From: Vulcanisaeta distributa JCM 11216
GTDB lineage: Archaea; Thermoproteota; Thermoprotei; Thermoproteales; Thermocladiaceae
DNA length: 64,000 nt
Direction: 5' to 3'
Assembly: GCF_001315985.1 (NCBI RefSeq)
Contig: NZ_BBBI01000001.1
Coordinates: forward strand, 186,001 to 250,000
The stretch's first letter is position 1; each line of letters begins with the position of its first letter. Under the pieces are notes generated by a model. That model searched no databases and was not told where the DNA came from. It saw only the letters and a program-made list of their open reading frames with translations. A program made the translations under genes and the position numbers. Positions 27,969 through 37,705 of this stretch are shown here, piece by piece.

Positions 27969-29093
27969 CTATGCCGTTACTATATTCTTTAGTTCGGGAT
28001 ATATTAACTTCTCCTCCTTATTAAATATCTTTATTTTATCAGGCTTAATGAGCAGGTGGACCTCCCTACCTGGTTCTATTGGTTCATCGGACACCACTAT
28101 TATGTTTATGTTATCATCGGATATTGGAGACACCACTATTCTAAAGACACCTAGGGTATAGCTTGATACCTTAACCCTTACCCTACCAATATCAATGAAA
28201 CCACGTATATCCTGCGGTTCTGTAAGTAATTTCATCTCATCAGGTCTAAGGCCGATTATAGCCTCATTATCGCTAATTAATCCCTTATTTAGCGGTATTT
28301 TTAGATTGGCTATAAGTGCTGTGTCCTCAACCACCTTAGCAGAGAGTAGGTTTATGTCACCGCTGAGTGTTGCTATTAGTGTCGTAGCTGGCGTATTGTA
28401 GATATCGGCTGGATTCCCTATTTGGGCGAACTTTCCATTTATTATCACACCAGCCGCATCAGCTATTGAGAATATATCGGCAGGGTCGTGAGACACTATC
28501 ATTGTTGTTAATTTACGTTCCTTTTGTATCCTCCTTACCAAGGCCCTTGCACTATCTCTCAACGCTGCATCTAAATTACTAAACGGCTCATCCAAAAGCA
28601 AGATCCTGGGATTCTTCACCAAGGCCCTCGCCAACGCTGTCCTTTGCATTTGCCCACCCGATATCTCCTTTGGGTAATGATTAAGGACTCGTGTAAGTTC
28701 AAGTTCCTCAGCGATCTCGCGAACCCTCTTATCTATCTCGTGCTTACTCATTTTAGCCATTTTTAACGGAAAGGCTATATTATCGTAAACCGTCATGTTG
28801 GGGGGGTACAAAGCCCAGTTTTGGAAGACCATGGCTACATTCCTCCTCTCAGGTTCAACAACTATTTTACCTGGCGCCGACATAGGCTCATCATCGAAGT
28901 ATATATAACCGTCTGTGGGTACCTCAAGACCAGCTATTAATCTCAGTAACGTTGTTTTTCCATGACCACTTGGACCGAGAATGCCAAAGGCTATTCCGTC
29001 ACTTATTTTATAGGTTATATGATCTACAGCCTTAACTATATTCTTTCCCTTTTTAAAGTACTTCGTCAGCTCCTCCATTCTAACAGTAACCAT
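27969..29093 (-). CDS. Sugar ABC importer ATPase (MalK/UgpC-like)
   Basis: A 374-residue ATPase that energises the carbohydrate importer encoded upstream. Walker A is GPSGHGKTTLL, the Q loop is VFQNWALYP, the signature SGGQMQRTALARAL, Walker B ILLLDEPFSNLD, and a C-terminal TOBE-like regulatory domain follows (IIGLRPDEMKL, VHLLIKPDKI). The Q-loop motif ALYPNMTVYDN reads ALYPPNMTVYDN, with an extra Pro at the 7-G run near 28801. The last gene of the four-gene transporter, before DUF309. Confidence 0.92.
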   Translation of the reverse strand: MVTVRMEELTKYFKKGKNIVKAVDHITYKISDGIAFGILGPSGHGKTTLLRLIAGLEVPTDGYIYFDDEPMSAPGKIVVEPERRNVAMVFQNWALYPPNMTVYDNIAFPLKMAKMSKHEIDKRVREIAEELELTRVLNHYPKEISGGQMQRTALARALVKNPRILLLDEPFSNLDAALRDSARALVRRIQKERKLTTMIVSHDPADIFSIADAAGVIINGKFAQIGNPADIYNTPATTLIATLSGDINLLSAKVVEDTALIANLKIPLNKGLISDNEAIIGLRPDEMKLLTEPQDIRGFIDIGRVRVKVSSYTLGVFRIVVSPISDDNINIIVVSDEPIEPGREVHLLIKPDKIKIFNKEEKLIYPELKNIVTA

Positions 29094-29189
29094 AGTGCTA
29101 AATTTACTACGTTGATACTTTACTTTAAATTTTTCGTGGGTGAAATGTTTTTACCTATTTTAATTAGTAAACCTTCAACTCTATATTCA

Positions 29190-30064
29190 TTAAACACCCT
29201 TAGCGCCACCACCGAGCGCTGCTAATCCTCTTATGAAGTACCTTCCCAGGAAGGCAAATACGATAAGCGGTACTAATGATGTTATGACTCCAGCCGCGAA
29301 TGATCTATTGTAAAGTATTGCGTAACCTCCAACATATTGCCTAGCGGCCACCGGTAACATGTATAGACTTGGCCTCGTGGCTATTATTAATGGCGTGAAG
29401 AAGTCCTGCCACACCATGAGGAATACGAATATCAATGTTGATAAGAACCCTGGCAGAATCAGTGGGAATATTACGTGCCAGAATATGGACCAATCACGGG
29501 CACCATCGAGCCTGGCGCTCTCTATTAAGTAATTAGGTACGACAGGTAGGAATATCGACATTAAAAGCGCTGACATTGGTAAGTAGAATATGAAGTACGC
29601 AAAGGCGAGGCCCCCCCAATACGTCTGGTATATACCTAACGATGATGTCAATTCTATTAGCGGTACGGTCAACGTCTGGGCAGGTAGAAATGTGGCTAGC
29701 GAAATTATTGAGAAACCAACATTACTAACCCACGGCCTCCTCTCCATCTGCATGTAGAAAAAGTAGGCACCCATACTACCTAAAATCACTGAGGCCAACG
29801 CCACTGGTACAGTGATTAGTAATTGACGTATCATGGGAAACTCAAGCCCAATTAGTGTACCGAAGCCAACCCAATCAAAGTAATAGGCCTCCGTCGAGAA
29901 TTGCGTGGGCGGCAATAGAATTGGGGCTGAGGCAGCTCCATGTTTGATTTGAAGCCGCCAACTATCATGGCGTACAATGGTAATAACCATAAGATGACGA
30001 ATATTGCCGTCACTATTTGAAGTATGGCATACTTAATAACCCTGATGGCATACTTATTGTTCAT
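29190..30064 (-). CDS. Sugar ABC importer permease 2 (MalG-like, frameshifted)
   Basis: Starts at MNNKYAIRVIKYAILQIV, five bases after the permease 1 stop. It has six transmembrane helices and the EAA loop LIESARLDGARDWSIFWHVIFPLILPG that docks on the ATPase. The frame breaks near 29926 at a 4-C run where five (or two) would read MELPQPPILLPPTQFSTEAYYFDW. Ends LAALGGGAKGV. Function is inner-membrane translocation with permease 1. Confidence 0.88.
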
Positions 30065-30069
30065 ACCAC

Positions 30070-30933
30070 TCACCTCCTGAAGACCCACCTCTTAAGTCCG
30101 AGTAATGCGTATGGTATAATCACAATAGCGGCAATTATAGCAACGAGAGTAGCCAATGCGGCTGCGGCTGAGAAATACTCAGAGTAGGCATATAAATAAT
30201 AGATGTATGTTACTAGTGTCATTAATGTTGGGCTTGTTGCTGAACCGCTCATTATGAATGGGATATCAAATATCCTAAGCGAAAATAGGAATAGCAGTGC
30301 CGTAGATATTATAAAACCATTCATTGAGTTTGGCAGCAATACCCTAAATAGTAGGTTAAAGCTGGATGCGCCATCTAATCTCGCGGCCTCGATTATTGAC
30401 TTATCCACACTTAGGAATGAGGCTAAGTAAAAGAGTACGGCTAAACCCGTATAAGCCCATACCTCAACTAATACTAGAGCTAATTGAGTGTTTAATGGTG
30501 TTGCAAACCAAGGAATTACTGGTAAGCTAAGCTTTGCCAATAACCAATCTACACCAATCTGCGGATTAAATAGCCACAACCAAACCAAGGCGGTTGCGGT
30601 CGGTGGTATTGCTATCGGATAAATAAATATTGATAAGTACACGGCTCGCTGCGCATTACTGGGTAGGAAATAAAGCAGGGCGGCAAGTAATAAACCGAGT
30701 ATATCACCAATAGCCACAAGTCCAACTGTAAAGAGTAGAGTGTGTTGTGCTGATGTATAAAAGAAGTTTTGAGTGAATAGGTATAGATATGATTGCGGGC
30801 CCGTGAATTTTGGGGTTGGATTAAATAGTGACCAGTTTTCGAGTGATAGTATGAAGTTCCATATTAGTAGAAACACGATTAAACCTCCAAAGAATAATGT
30901 TGGTATTGCCATTATTAGTGATTGCTTTGACAT
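30070..30933 (-). CDS. Sugar ABC importer permease 1 (MalF/UgpA-like)
   Basis: A 287-residue membrane protein with six helices and the EAA loop IIEAARLDGASSFNLLFRVLLPNSMNG. N terminus SLIMAIPTLFFGGLIVFLLIW and WGLFNP-like ENWSLFNPTPKFTG segments are typical of type I carbohydrate permeases. The frame is intact. It sits between the binding protein and permease 2 on the same strand. Confidence 0.9.
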   Translation of the reverse strand: MSKQSLIMAIPTLFFGGLIVFLLIWNFILSLENWSLFNPTPKFTGPQSYLYLFTQNFFYTSAQHTLLFTVGLVAIGDILGLLLAALLYFLPSNAQRAVYLSIFIYPIAIPPTATALVWLWLFNPQIGVDWLLAKLSLPVIPWFATPLNTQLALVLVEVWAYTGLAVLFYLASFLSVDKSIIEAARLDGASSFNLLFRVLLPNSMNGFIISTALLFLFSLRIFDIPFIMSGSATSPTLMTLVTYIYYLYAYSEYFSAAAALATLVAIIAAIVIIPYALLGLKRWVFRR

Positions 30934-30986
30934 TGATAAAAATAAGGAATTTTTATTTTTAAGTTTTAATGGGTATGGTTAGGTCA

Positions 30987-32544
30987 TTAGCCGCTTGTTT
31001 GCCACCAGGGTGTGTATGGTTGGTAGTGGTACGTTGTTGGGTTGACCCATGGTGGTAGGTAGTTGGCGAATGGGTGTCCAGGGTAGCCCATGTAGCTACG
31101 CCGAGTTTAACGGCGGCCATCCACTCATTATACGTCTCCTGCTCTGCAGAGACCAGGAAGCTATTGAATGTCGGTATATAACTGGCACCGACCTGCTGAA
31201 GACTTGAAACATACGTATTTAGATTACTAAATACATCATCAAACAAACCACCATCACTGGGGGGGCGATTGTGAACTGGTTAGGTGGTGTTGATATTAAC
31301 TGTTCGTAATCATACCACTGGGCTGGCGTTGGGTAGAAGTCGGTGCCGTTGCTCCAAATAATTACACCCTTGCCGCTTGAGGTCCAGATCTCCATGCCTA
31401 TATATGAATCCCAAAACTCTGCCAATTTAATAGCGGCGCTCTCGTACGGATTCTCATAAGCAGGTACTGCGACAGAGTCTATCACTAATACGTAAATGCT
31501 GGGTCCCTGGGAATGGCTCCTCCATTAGTGTTATGTTTGTCCATGATGTGTATGGCGGTATCGCGGGTAGGTTATTGTGTGATACCAAATATATGCATAC
31601 TCGGTTACCCAGTTGCCATTTACCTGGAATGCTGCCTTGCCCTGTATTATGTAGGCTAGGCCTGATGACCACGTCATTGTTTGCCATCCTGGGCAATCGT
31701 ACTTCGTGAATAGTAGGTAGTATTGGTCTGTCTCATTTATTAGGCTTGCTATTGCTGGGTCGTTAAGGTTTAGTGTGCCGTATAGGAATTCATTCATTAA
31801 TTGAGCCGCCGTGGCAGGCCCGTACTTCTCACCAGCCAAACCAAGGAATATGTACTCCCAAAGGTTGAGTTGATCCCAGCCGCCATCACCACCAGGAATA
31901 ATCCAAATACAGGTCATGCCGTGGGATGCGAGGTACAGTGTCTCATTGGCAAGCTGCTCAACGGTAGTCGGGATAGGCAAACCATACTCAGCCAAAACCT
32001 GTGGATTGAAGTAGAGCATGCCGCCCCTATGGACATTTGTCGGCAATGCGAACATTGTTCCATTAAACATACCAGCAAGTACGGCCTCAGTCACGCCCTT
32101 ACTCAATAAGCCCGTTTGTATAGCTATTGGTGTGAAGTTCACGAAGTCTGCAGGTCCATGAGGCATAATCTCAACGTAAGAGAGAACCTCAGGTGCGAAG
32201 TGCGCCTGGAAGCTTGCCGGTGGTTTGCCCGCCTCCAACATACCCAGTATTACGTACTTGGCGTTCGTACCACCAGCGCCAGGTATTGAGTAGTACTCAA
32301 CTGAATATCCTGGGTAATACTTCGAGAAGTTCCCAGCAACCCAATCCAGGCCCTGGGGGGGATCTTCAGGGCCCCACCACGTTAAAAACTCAACAGTGGT
32401 CGGCGTTGGAGTCGGTGGCGCACTTGGCTTATGACTAACCGTTGAGTAATACCAACCCAACACAGCACCGACCACAACCACTATAACCACAACAACTATT
32501 ATCGCAATTAACGCGGACCTAGAAATACCTAGACGGGACGTCAT
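30987..32544 (-). CDS. Extracellular sugar-binding protein (frameshifted)
   Basis: The solute-binding protein of the importer. An N-terminal membrane anchor (SALIAIIVVVVIVVVVGAVLGWYY) and a Pro/Thr linker (SAPPTPTPTTVEF) precede a family-1 binding fold (LTWWGPEDPP...GLDWVAGNFSKYYPGYSVEYY; AAFQVNGNWVTEYAY). Shifts near 31570, 31495, 31250 and 31100 separate later parts; the end reads GYPGHPFANYLPPWVNPTTY...WWQTSG. An Ala/Thr/Pro-rich anchored binding protein is typical for crenarchaea. Ligand unknown. Confidence 0.85.
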
Positions 32545-32568
32545 ACAGCCCTTTAGATACTTTCATAA

Positions 32569-32576
32569 GTTTTAAA
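32569..32576 (-). promoter_or_regulatory. TATA box of the sugar importer operon
   Basis: TTTAAAAC on the minus strand lies 25-32 bases before the binding-protein ATG. Two tandem AGTATACCC copies (plus strand) stand just upstream of it. Confidence 0.55.
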
Positions 32577-32592
32577 GCTTTATGGTATTATT

Positions 32593-32610
32593 AGTATACC
32601 CAGTATACCC
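32593..32610. promoter_or_regulatory. Tandem 9-bp repeat, candidate operator
   Basis: AGTATACCC occurs twice in direct succession (32593-32601, 32602-32610), about 20 bases upstream of the importer TATA box. A related GGGTATAATACT is at 32648-32659 in the other orientation. Position suits a sugar-responsive regulator. Confidence 0.45.
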
Positions 32611-32703
32611 ATATATTTATATTAATGAAAATATACCGCACTTATTAGGGTATAATACTATAGTTGTGAGTAGGTCATATTGAGTTAATTATTTCATAAT
32701 GAT

Positions 32704-32746
32704 TAAAATAGTGCTATGATTAGTTATAATACTAAAATAGTGCTAT
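32704..32746. promoter_or_regulatory. Direct repeat over the dehydratase promoter
   Basis: TAAAATAGTGCTAT occurs at 32704-32717 and again at 32733-32746, 29 bases apart. The second copy overlaps the best TATA-like element for the gene starting at 32763, so a regulator bound there would compete with TBP. Confidence 0.45.
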
Positions 32747-32762
32747 TAGCTTTTATTGCTGT

Positions 32763-33076
32763 ATGGAGTCTGTAATCATGACCGGCCTACCCGCTATAGT
32801 ACTTAATCCAGGTGATAACGTTGCTGTTGCCCTTAGGGATTTGAGGCTGGTGAGGATATTGAGTTAGTAATAGGTAATTCAAGGGTCAGGGTTAAGCTAG
32901 TTAATGATATACCCTTCGGTCATAAATTCGCCATTAGGGATATTCGCATGTGTGATTACGTGATTAAGTACGGCCATGTGATTGGCAGGGCTAAGCGCGA
33001 CATTAGGGTTGGCGAGTACGTCCACGTCCACAATGTGGAGAGTTTAACCGCAGTTCACAGCGTATGCAGGTGGTAA
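32763..33076 (+). CDS. UxaA N-terminal (SAF) small subunit, frameshifted
   Basis: A protein of about 104 residues. MESVIMTGLPAIVLNPGDNVAVALRDL shifts at about 32848, where AGG needs one more G, to AGEDIELVIGNSRVRVKLVNDIPFGHKFAI...YVHVHNVESLTAV. This is the SAF domain found at the N terminus of altronate and galactarate dehydratases, with the HVHN metal or substrate motif. Here it is a separate gene, four bases before the large subunit. It acts with the next gene on sugar acids. Confidence 0.8.
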
Positions 33077-33079
33077 TCC

Positions 33080-34254
33080 ATGAGTAGGCCCACAATACTT
33101 GGTTACGTAAGGCCCGACGGCAGAGTCGGCGTTAGGAATTACCTGCTCGTGATGTCTACGGTCATTTGCTCAAGCTTCGTGGCCCGCAGAATCGCGGACC
33201 AGGTACAGGGCGCCGTGGCCATTGAGAACCCATTCGGCTGCGGCCAACTTGAGCCTGACCTTGAGATCACCAGGAGGACGCTGATTGGTATGGCGAAGAA
33301 CCCAAATGTGGGTGGTGTTCTTGTCGTTGGCCTCGGTTGCGAGCAAATACAGGCTGATGACTTGGTTAGGGAGATTGAGAGGACGGGTAAGCCCGTGGAG
33401 AAGGTCGTGGTTCAGGAGGTTGATGGCGGGACCCCCCCGGCGGCGATTGAGAAGGGTGTTACGCTGCTTAGGAAGATGGCTGAGGAGGTACTTTTGCAGA
33501 GGCCTGAGGAGTTGATGCGTCAAACCTGGTCATGGGTGTTGAGTGCGGAGGGTCGGACGCAACCTCCGGGTTGGCGGCTAATCCAGTCGTTGGTTACGCA
33601 TCAGATAAATTAGTTGATCTTGGTGGCACGGTAATACTCTCCGAAACCCCGGAAATGATTGGTGCCGAGGATATACTTGCCAAGAGGGCTGTGTCTAAGG
33701 AGGTTGGTGATAAAATAGTTAGGGTTGTTAGGAAGTGGGTTGACTTAGCCGCGTCCTACGGTGTTGACCTGGTTGGGACACAGCCATCGCCAGGTAACAT
33801 AGCGGGTGGCCTAACAACAATTGAGGAGAAGTCCCTGGGTGCAGTCATCAAGGGCGGTTCAAGGCCGATACAGGGCGTTGTTGACTACGCCGAGGAGGTT
33901 AAGGGCAAGGGACTGTGGATAATGGATACGCCGGGATACGACATAATGTCGGTGGTCGGCATGGTGGCCGGCGGCGCCACCCTAGTCGTATTCACCACAG
34001 GTCGTGGGACACCAACGGGCAACCCAATAGCCCCAGTGATTAAGGTCACGGCAAACCCATACACGGCAAAGAAGATGCGTGAGAACATAGACTTCGACGC
34101 AAGCACCGTGACCCTCGGCCAAGAAACCATTGAACAGGCTGGTGAGAGATTGTTCAAACTCATAATTGACGTGGCGAGGGGGGGCAAGCCAACAAGAGCT
34201 GAATTACTCGGGTTTAGGGAGTTCGTGATACACAAGATAATACCATCATTCTAG
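33080..34254 (+). CDS. UxaA-family sugar-acid dehydratase large subunit (frameshifted)
   Basis: The C-terminal catalytic part of the altronate/galactarate dehydratase family. MSRPTILGYVRPDGRVGVRNYLLVMSTV, NPFGCGQ and GLGCEQI precede a break at about 33507, where TTGATG needs one more G to read LDASNLVMGVECGGSDATSG. The rest (YASDKLVDLGGTVILSETPEMIGAE, TTGRGTPTGNPIAPVIKVTAN) is complete. The conserved Cys-rich segments point to a metal-dependent dehydratase converting an aldonate-type acid to a 2-keto-3-deoxy acid. Divergent from the sugar importer, so uptake and breakdown are probably linked. Confidence 0.85.
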
Positions 34255-34256
34255 AA

Positions 34257-34614
34257 TTAAAGCAATAATTGTTCAGTTTCCTTAAGCGTTCCCCTAACAA
34301 CATCAACCTCAAGGCCCAACGACTCCAATGCAGTGACTCCAAGCACATTAATGTCTCCCTCCTCACCGAATATCATCGTTACGGCACCCCTCCTATCCAT
34401 GACCTCAATGATCGCACCACCAATATCCCTCTCAACATAGTCGCCAAAGGCTAGGAATCTCCTCCTCTCAAGTGGCTTAATTCCTAATTGAGTTTAAGAG
34501 GGATGACGCTATCACAGAGTAAACAGCCTCAGTATCTACAATTCCATCGACCTCAATGTACTTACTCATGTCCGCCGGATTATAAACCCTGAATTTAACC
34601 TTAACAATACCCAT
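34257..34614 (-). CDS. Clan AA retropepsin-like aspartic protease (frameshifted)
   Basis: About 118 residues in two frames. MGIVKVKFRVYNPADMSKYIEVDGIVDTEAVYSVIASSLL is followed, after a one-base shift near 34487, by GIKPLERRRFLAFGDYVERDIGG and VMDRRGAVTMIFGEEGDINVLGVTALESLGLEVD. The second half matches small archaeal retropepsin-like proteins. The catalytic triad is DTE rather than DTG, so activity is uncertain. It lies between the dehydratase and a dehydrogenase, with the promoter side facing the latter. Confidence 0.68.
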
Positions 34615-34644
34615 TAAATGCGCGTTGATACGGAGCTTTTAAAC

Positions 34645-35535
34645 CTACCCATCACTAATGCCAGCCATTTCGTAGTATAACTTCAGTAGGGCCTGCGTCC
34701 CCTTCTCGCCCAGCCCCCTAGCCACTAAGGCATTGTATAGTTGCAGTGTTAATGCCGTGCCTGGAAGCGGCACGTTAAGCCTATTAGCCGTTTCAATGGC
34801 GTACCTAAGGTCCTTCTTCAGGTGAGCCGCCCTAAACCCGGGCTCGAAGTCTCCCCTCATCATTTTGGGCATGTAGTACTGAACAGTGAATGAGTTGGCA
34901 GCGCCGGTAGATAGCACTGTGAATAGCTTCTCCATGTCAATACCCGCCTTTTTAGCGAGTGCCATCGCCTCGGCTACGGCTAGCATGTCGATACCAACAA
35001 CTATTTGATTGAGGAGCTTGAGCATCTGACCATTACCAACATCGCCGGCATATATTATCGTCTTACCCATCGCCTGGAGAATCGGCTTAACCTTCTCAAA
35101 GACCTCGTACTTACCACCGACCATTATGGTTAACGTGCCCTGTCTAGCTCCAATGTCACCGCCAGTCACCGGTGCATCCAGGAACTCAATGCCGTACTTA
35201 CCCAACTCCCTGGCGAAGTACCTGGCGTAGTCGGGTGAGTTTGTGCTCATGTCAATGACTATAAGACCTGGGTGGGCACCATGAACAACACCATTAGGGC
35301 CCAGCAGGACTTCCTCCACGTCTGGCGCGTCTGTAACCATGTCAATGACGACGTCAGACCTCTCGGCAACCTCCCTTGGGCTCTCAGCGACGGATATGCC
35401 GAGCTTCGCGAAGGGCTCTGTCTTCGACCTGGTCCTATTGTAAACAATTAATGGGAAGCCAGCCCTGTGGATGTTCATGGCCATGGCACTACCCATGATA
35501 CCAAGCCCTATGAACCCTACCCTAAGTCTCTCCAT
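34645..35535 (-). CDS. Beta-hydroxyacid dehydrogenase (GarR/HIBADH family)
   Basis: A 296-residue NAD(P)-dependent enzyme. The nucleotide-binding GFIGLGIMGSAMAMNI is at the N terminus. The substrate motif DAPVTGGDIGARQGTLTIMVGG and the catalytic Lys in GNGQMLKLLNQIVVG follow, then an all-helical C-terminal domain. The family includes tartronate semialdehyde reductase and 3-hydroxyisobutyrate dehydrogenase. Position beside a sugar-acid dehydratase favours a tartronate-semialdehyde or related reductase role. The frame is intact. Confidence 0.88.
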   Translation of the reverse strand: MERLRVGFIGLGIMGSAMAMNIHRAGFPLIVYNRTRSKTEPFAKLGISVAESPREVAERSDVVIDMVTDAPDVEEVLLGPNGVVHGAHPGLIVIDMSTNSPDYARYFARELGKYGIEFLDAPVTGGDIGARQGTLTIMVGGKYEVFEKVKPILQAMGKTIIYAGDVGNGQMLKLLNQIVVGIDMLAVAEAMALAKKAGIDMEKLFTVLSTGAANSFTVQYYMPKMMRGDFEPGFRAAHLKKDLRYAIETANRLNVPLPGTALTLQLYNALVARGLGEKGTQALLKLYYEMAGISDG

Positions 35536-35596
35536 ACAGGTAGCCCAAGACGCGCCACTTAATAATCATTGCCTATAACCTGTTTAATTGGGATCA

Positions 35597-35605
35597 TTAT
35601 TTAAA
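35597..35605 (+). promoter_or_regulatory. TATA box of molybdopterin-binding protein gene
   Basis: TTATTTAAA lies 24-32 bases before the GTG start at 35629, consistent with leaderless transcription. Confidence 0.5.
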
Positions 35606-35628
35606 GGCGCATTTGGTAAGTCGGTAAT

Positions 35629-36626
35629 GTGAGGCTTGTTAGGGTTGAGGATGCGGTTGGGCAAGTGCTTGGTTATGATACGACGTATGTGGGTAGGGAT
35701 GGGGGGGCAACGGTATTACTGCCCAGGGGCCACGTGATCACAAGGGATGACGTCGAGAGGCTGAAGAACTCCGGTGTTTACTTCGTGTGGGTTGAGGGTA
35801 ATGAGGAGTCAAGCGATTTAATGTATGAGTGGGAGATTGCCGAGACAGTGGCTAGGGCAGTGGCTGGGGGGGAGAATACGTACGTCAAGCCCGCTAGGCA
35901 GGGCTCAGCCTGGATCATGGCCAGCGTCAATGGTGTGCTTAGGTTGATATACACGGCTTGACCGAGTTAAACCTGGGCGGTAATGTTCTTTTGATTACTA
36001 GGCAGGGCATGAGCGGTGTTGTTAAGGATGAATTGGTTGGTGTTGTTGACGTGATACCACTTAGCATGAGGAGGGGCGAGGTTGAGGAATTACTGAGGTA
36101 TAGGAATTTAGTCAGTGTCGTGCCGTTCAAAAGAAAGAGGATTGGCATCGTTGTCACGGGTACCGAGATTTACCAGGGCAGGAAGAAGGACCTTTACTAC
36201 CCAGTGATTAAGGCGAGGGCTGATAAATACGGCTGGGAGGTGGTATTTAACACGGTGGTGCCTGACGACGAGGACAAGATAATGGGCGCCGTGAAGGAAG
36301 CCATAAACAATGGTGCGGAGGCCGTAGTAATCACGGGCGGCATGTCCGTGGATCCAACGGATAAGACACCAATCGCGGTCAGGAGGCTTGGGGGGGCTAG
36401 GGTCATAGCCTATGGTGTACCCATTAAGCCAACGACAATGACGATGATAGCCATACTCGATAATACACCAATACTCGCAGTGTCCGCCGGAGGAATATAC
36501 TACAGCGACTACAACGCCATTGACATATTTCTACCAAGGTTAATGGCAGACCTAATGCCAGGCAGGGAGGAAATAGCGGCAATGGGCCACGGAGGGTTAT
36601 TACCGAACTATAAATTGAGTCATTAA
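35629..36626 (+). CDS. MoCF-binding (MoeA/MogA-like) protein, frameshifted
   Basis: A GTG-started protein of about 330 residues. MRLVRVEDAVGQVLGYDTTYV and LPRGHVITRDDVERLKNSG are followed by a shift at about 35958-35961, where one base is missing (expected LIYTALTELNLGGNVLL). The C-terminal domain has the molybdopterin-binding fold: GIVVTGTEIYQGRKKD, DDEDKIMGAVKEAINNGAEAVVITGGMSVDPTD, and SAGGIYYSDYNAID. It may bind molybdopterin or a related cofactor, or be a regulator. It is distinct from the moeA at 7 kb. Confidence 0.82.
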
Positions 36627-36676
36627 ATCGTTATACTAAGTAGGCCTTATAAGTTTTGGAAATAGGGTGAGGTTAG

Positions 36677-37156
36677 ATGGAAGAGTTGATTAGGGTTGCT
36701 GAGGAGCGTGGTATTGACGTTGAGGACTTAATAATAAATGCCATTAAGAGTAGGAGTAATGATCCATCAGAATCAATAAGAATAAGGCTTGAATTGGCGA
36801 GGAGATACATGACCGAGGCCAGGGAATACATGAGCAAGGGCGATTCCATTCAGGCCGGCGAGAAGGCTTACATGGCAGCTGAGGAGGTGGTGAAGGCATT
36901 GGCGGAGAAGTATGGATTACCTGAGTACCAGCAAGCCACGAGAGAGGGCAGGTGGTATACTCATCAATTAAGTTCTGCAGCCAATAAATTATCAAGGACA
37001 CTGGGCAGTTGGGTCCTAAATGGCTGGAGTAGCGCCTACCTACTCCACGTCTGGGGGGGCTTCCATGAGGCTAAACTGGGTATTGATGACATAAATGGCT
37101 ATGTCGATGAGGTTGAGAGAATGATTAAGGAGGCTGAGAAGGCATTAACGCACTAG
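36677..37156 (+). CDS. PaREP1 (HEPN-fold) family protein A
   Basis: A 159-residue helical protein. EERGIDVEDLIINAI opens a helix bundle of the form LELARRYMTEAREYMSKGDSIQAGEKAYMAAEEVVKALAEKYGLPE, then GRWYTHQLSSAANKLSRTLGSWVLNGWSSAYLLHVWGGFHEAKL. This is the PaREP1 family, expanded in Thermoproteales and related to HEPN domains. A purine-rich GGTGAGGT precedes the ATG. It begins an island of four related genes and a nucleotidyltransferase. Function unproven; HEPN relatives are often toxins or RNases. Confidence 0.85.
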   Translation: MEELIRVAEERGIDVEDLIINAIKSRSNDPSESIRIRLELARRYMTEAREYMSKGDSIQAGEKAYMAAEEVVKALAEKYGLPEYQQATREGRWYTHQLSSAANKLSRTLGSWVLNGWSSAYLLHVWGGFHEAKLGIDDINGYVDEVERMIKEAEKALTH

Positions 37157-37705
37157 ATTTGAACTACTAAATATGTAAAATAAAGTGTTTTAAGATGTTC
37201 ATATTATGGCGTAACCGTGGCATTGTTTGGTTGGGAGGGTATTATACGTTAATCTAAGTAATGGCAGGACCTAGGTAGAGGTTATTGGGGGGGATGATGT
37301 TTATGATAAGGTGCTCGTTGGTGAAGGACTTGTTGCTTACATAATCTATAAGCGCCCCAGGGAGATAAAAGGGCCCTCAATATAATAGAGACTGTGAATA
37401 CCCTACTCCTCTTAAAAATTCTGGTGCTGGTTGAGCTAGGGCTCATATGCGTATTCTCAGTATGGATAGCATGTACGTGAGCGGCTTTAATTACAGGGAT
37501 ATTGAGGGTGCTCCGCCTCATAGACTCGTTATGGAGTATGGTGTTAGCACGAATGAGCTTTAAAGAATCTGATGAGTTTCCTGACACCAGTTAGGTGCCG
37601 CTGGTTACAATTACCTCGGTAGGCTTCTACACGATTTGCTATATTAAGGGTTTGTTCACGGCTGTGGCTAGGCAAGTGGTAGATGGTGGAGACCGGTTAT
37701 TGGTG
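37157..37705 (+). pseudogene. Degenerate coding remnants in the PaREP1 island
   Basis: About 550 bases without an intact gene. Short frames read like real protein, for example GGDDVYDKVLVGEGLVAYIIYKRPREIKGPS (37290-37380), a hydrophobic stretch LLLLKILVLVELGLICVF (about 37405-37460), and MYVSGFNYRDIEGAPPHRLVMEYGVSTNEL (37470-37563). They are separated by stops in all frames, more than single indels explain. I do not recognise the parent genes. Decayed accessory genes are likely. Confidence 0.35.
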
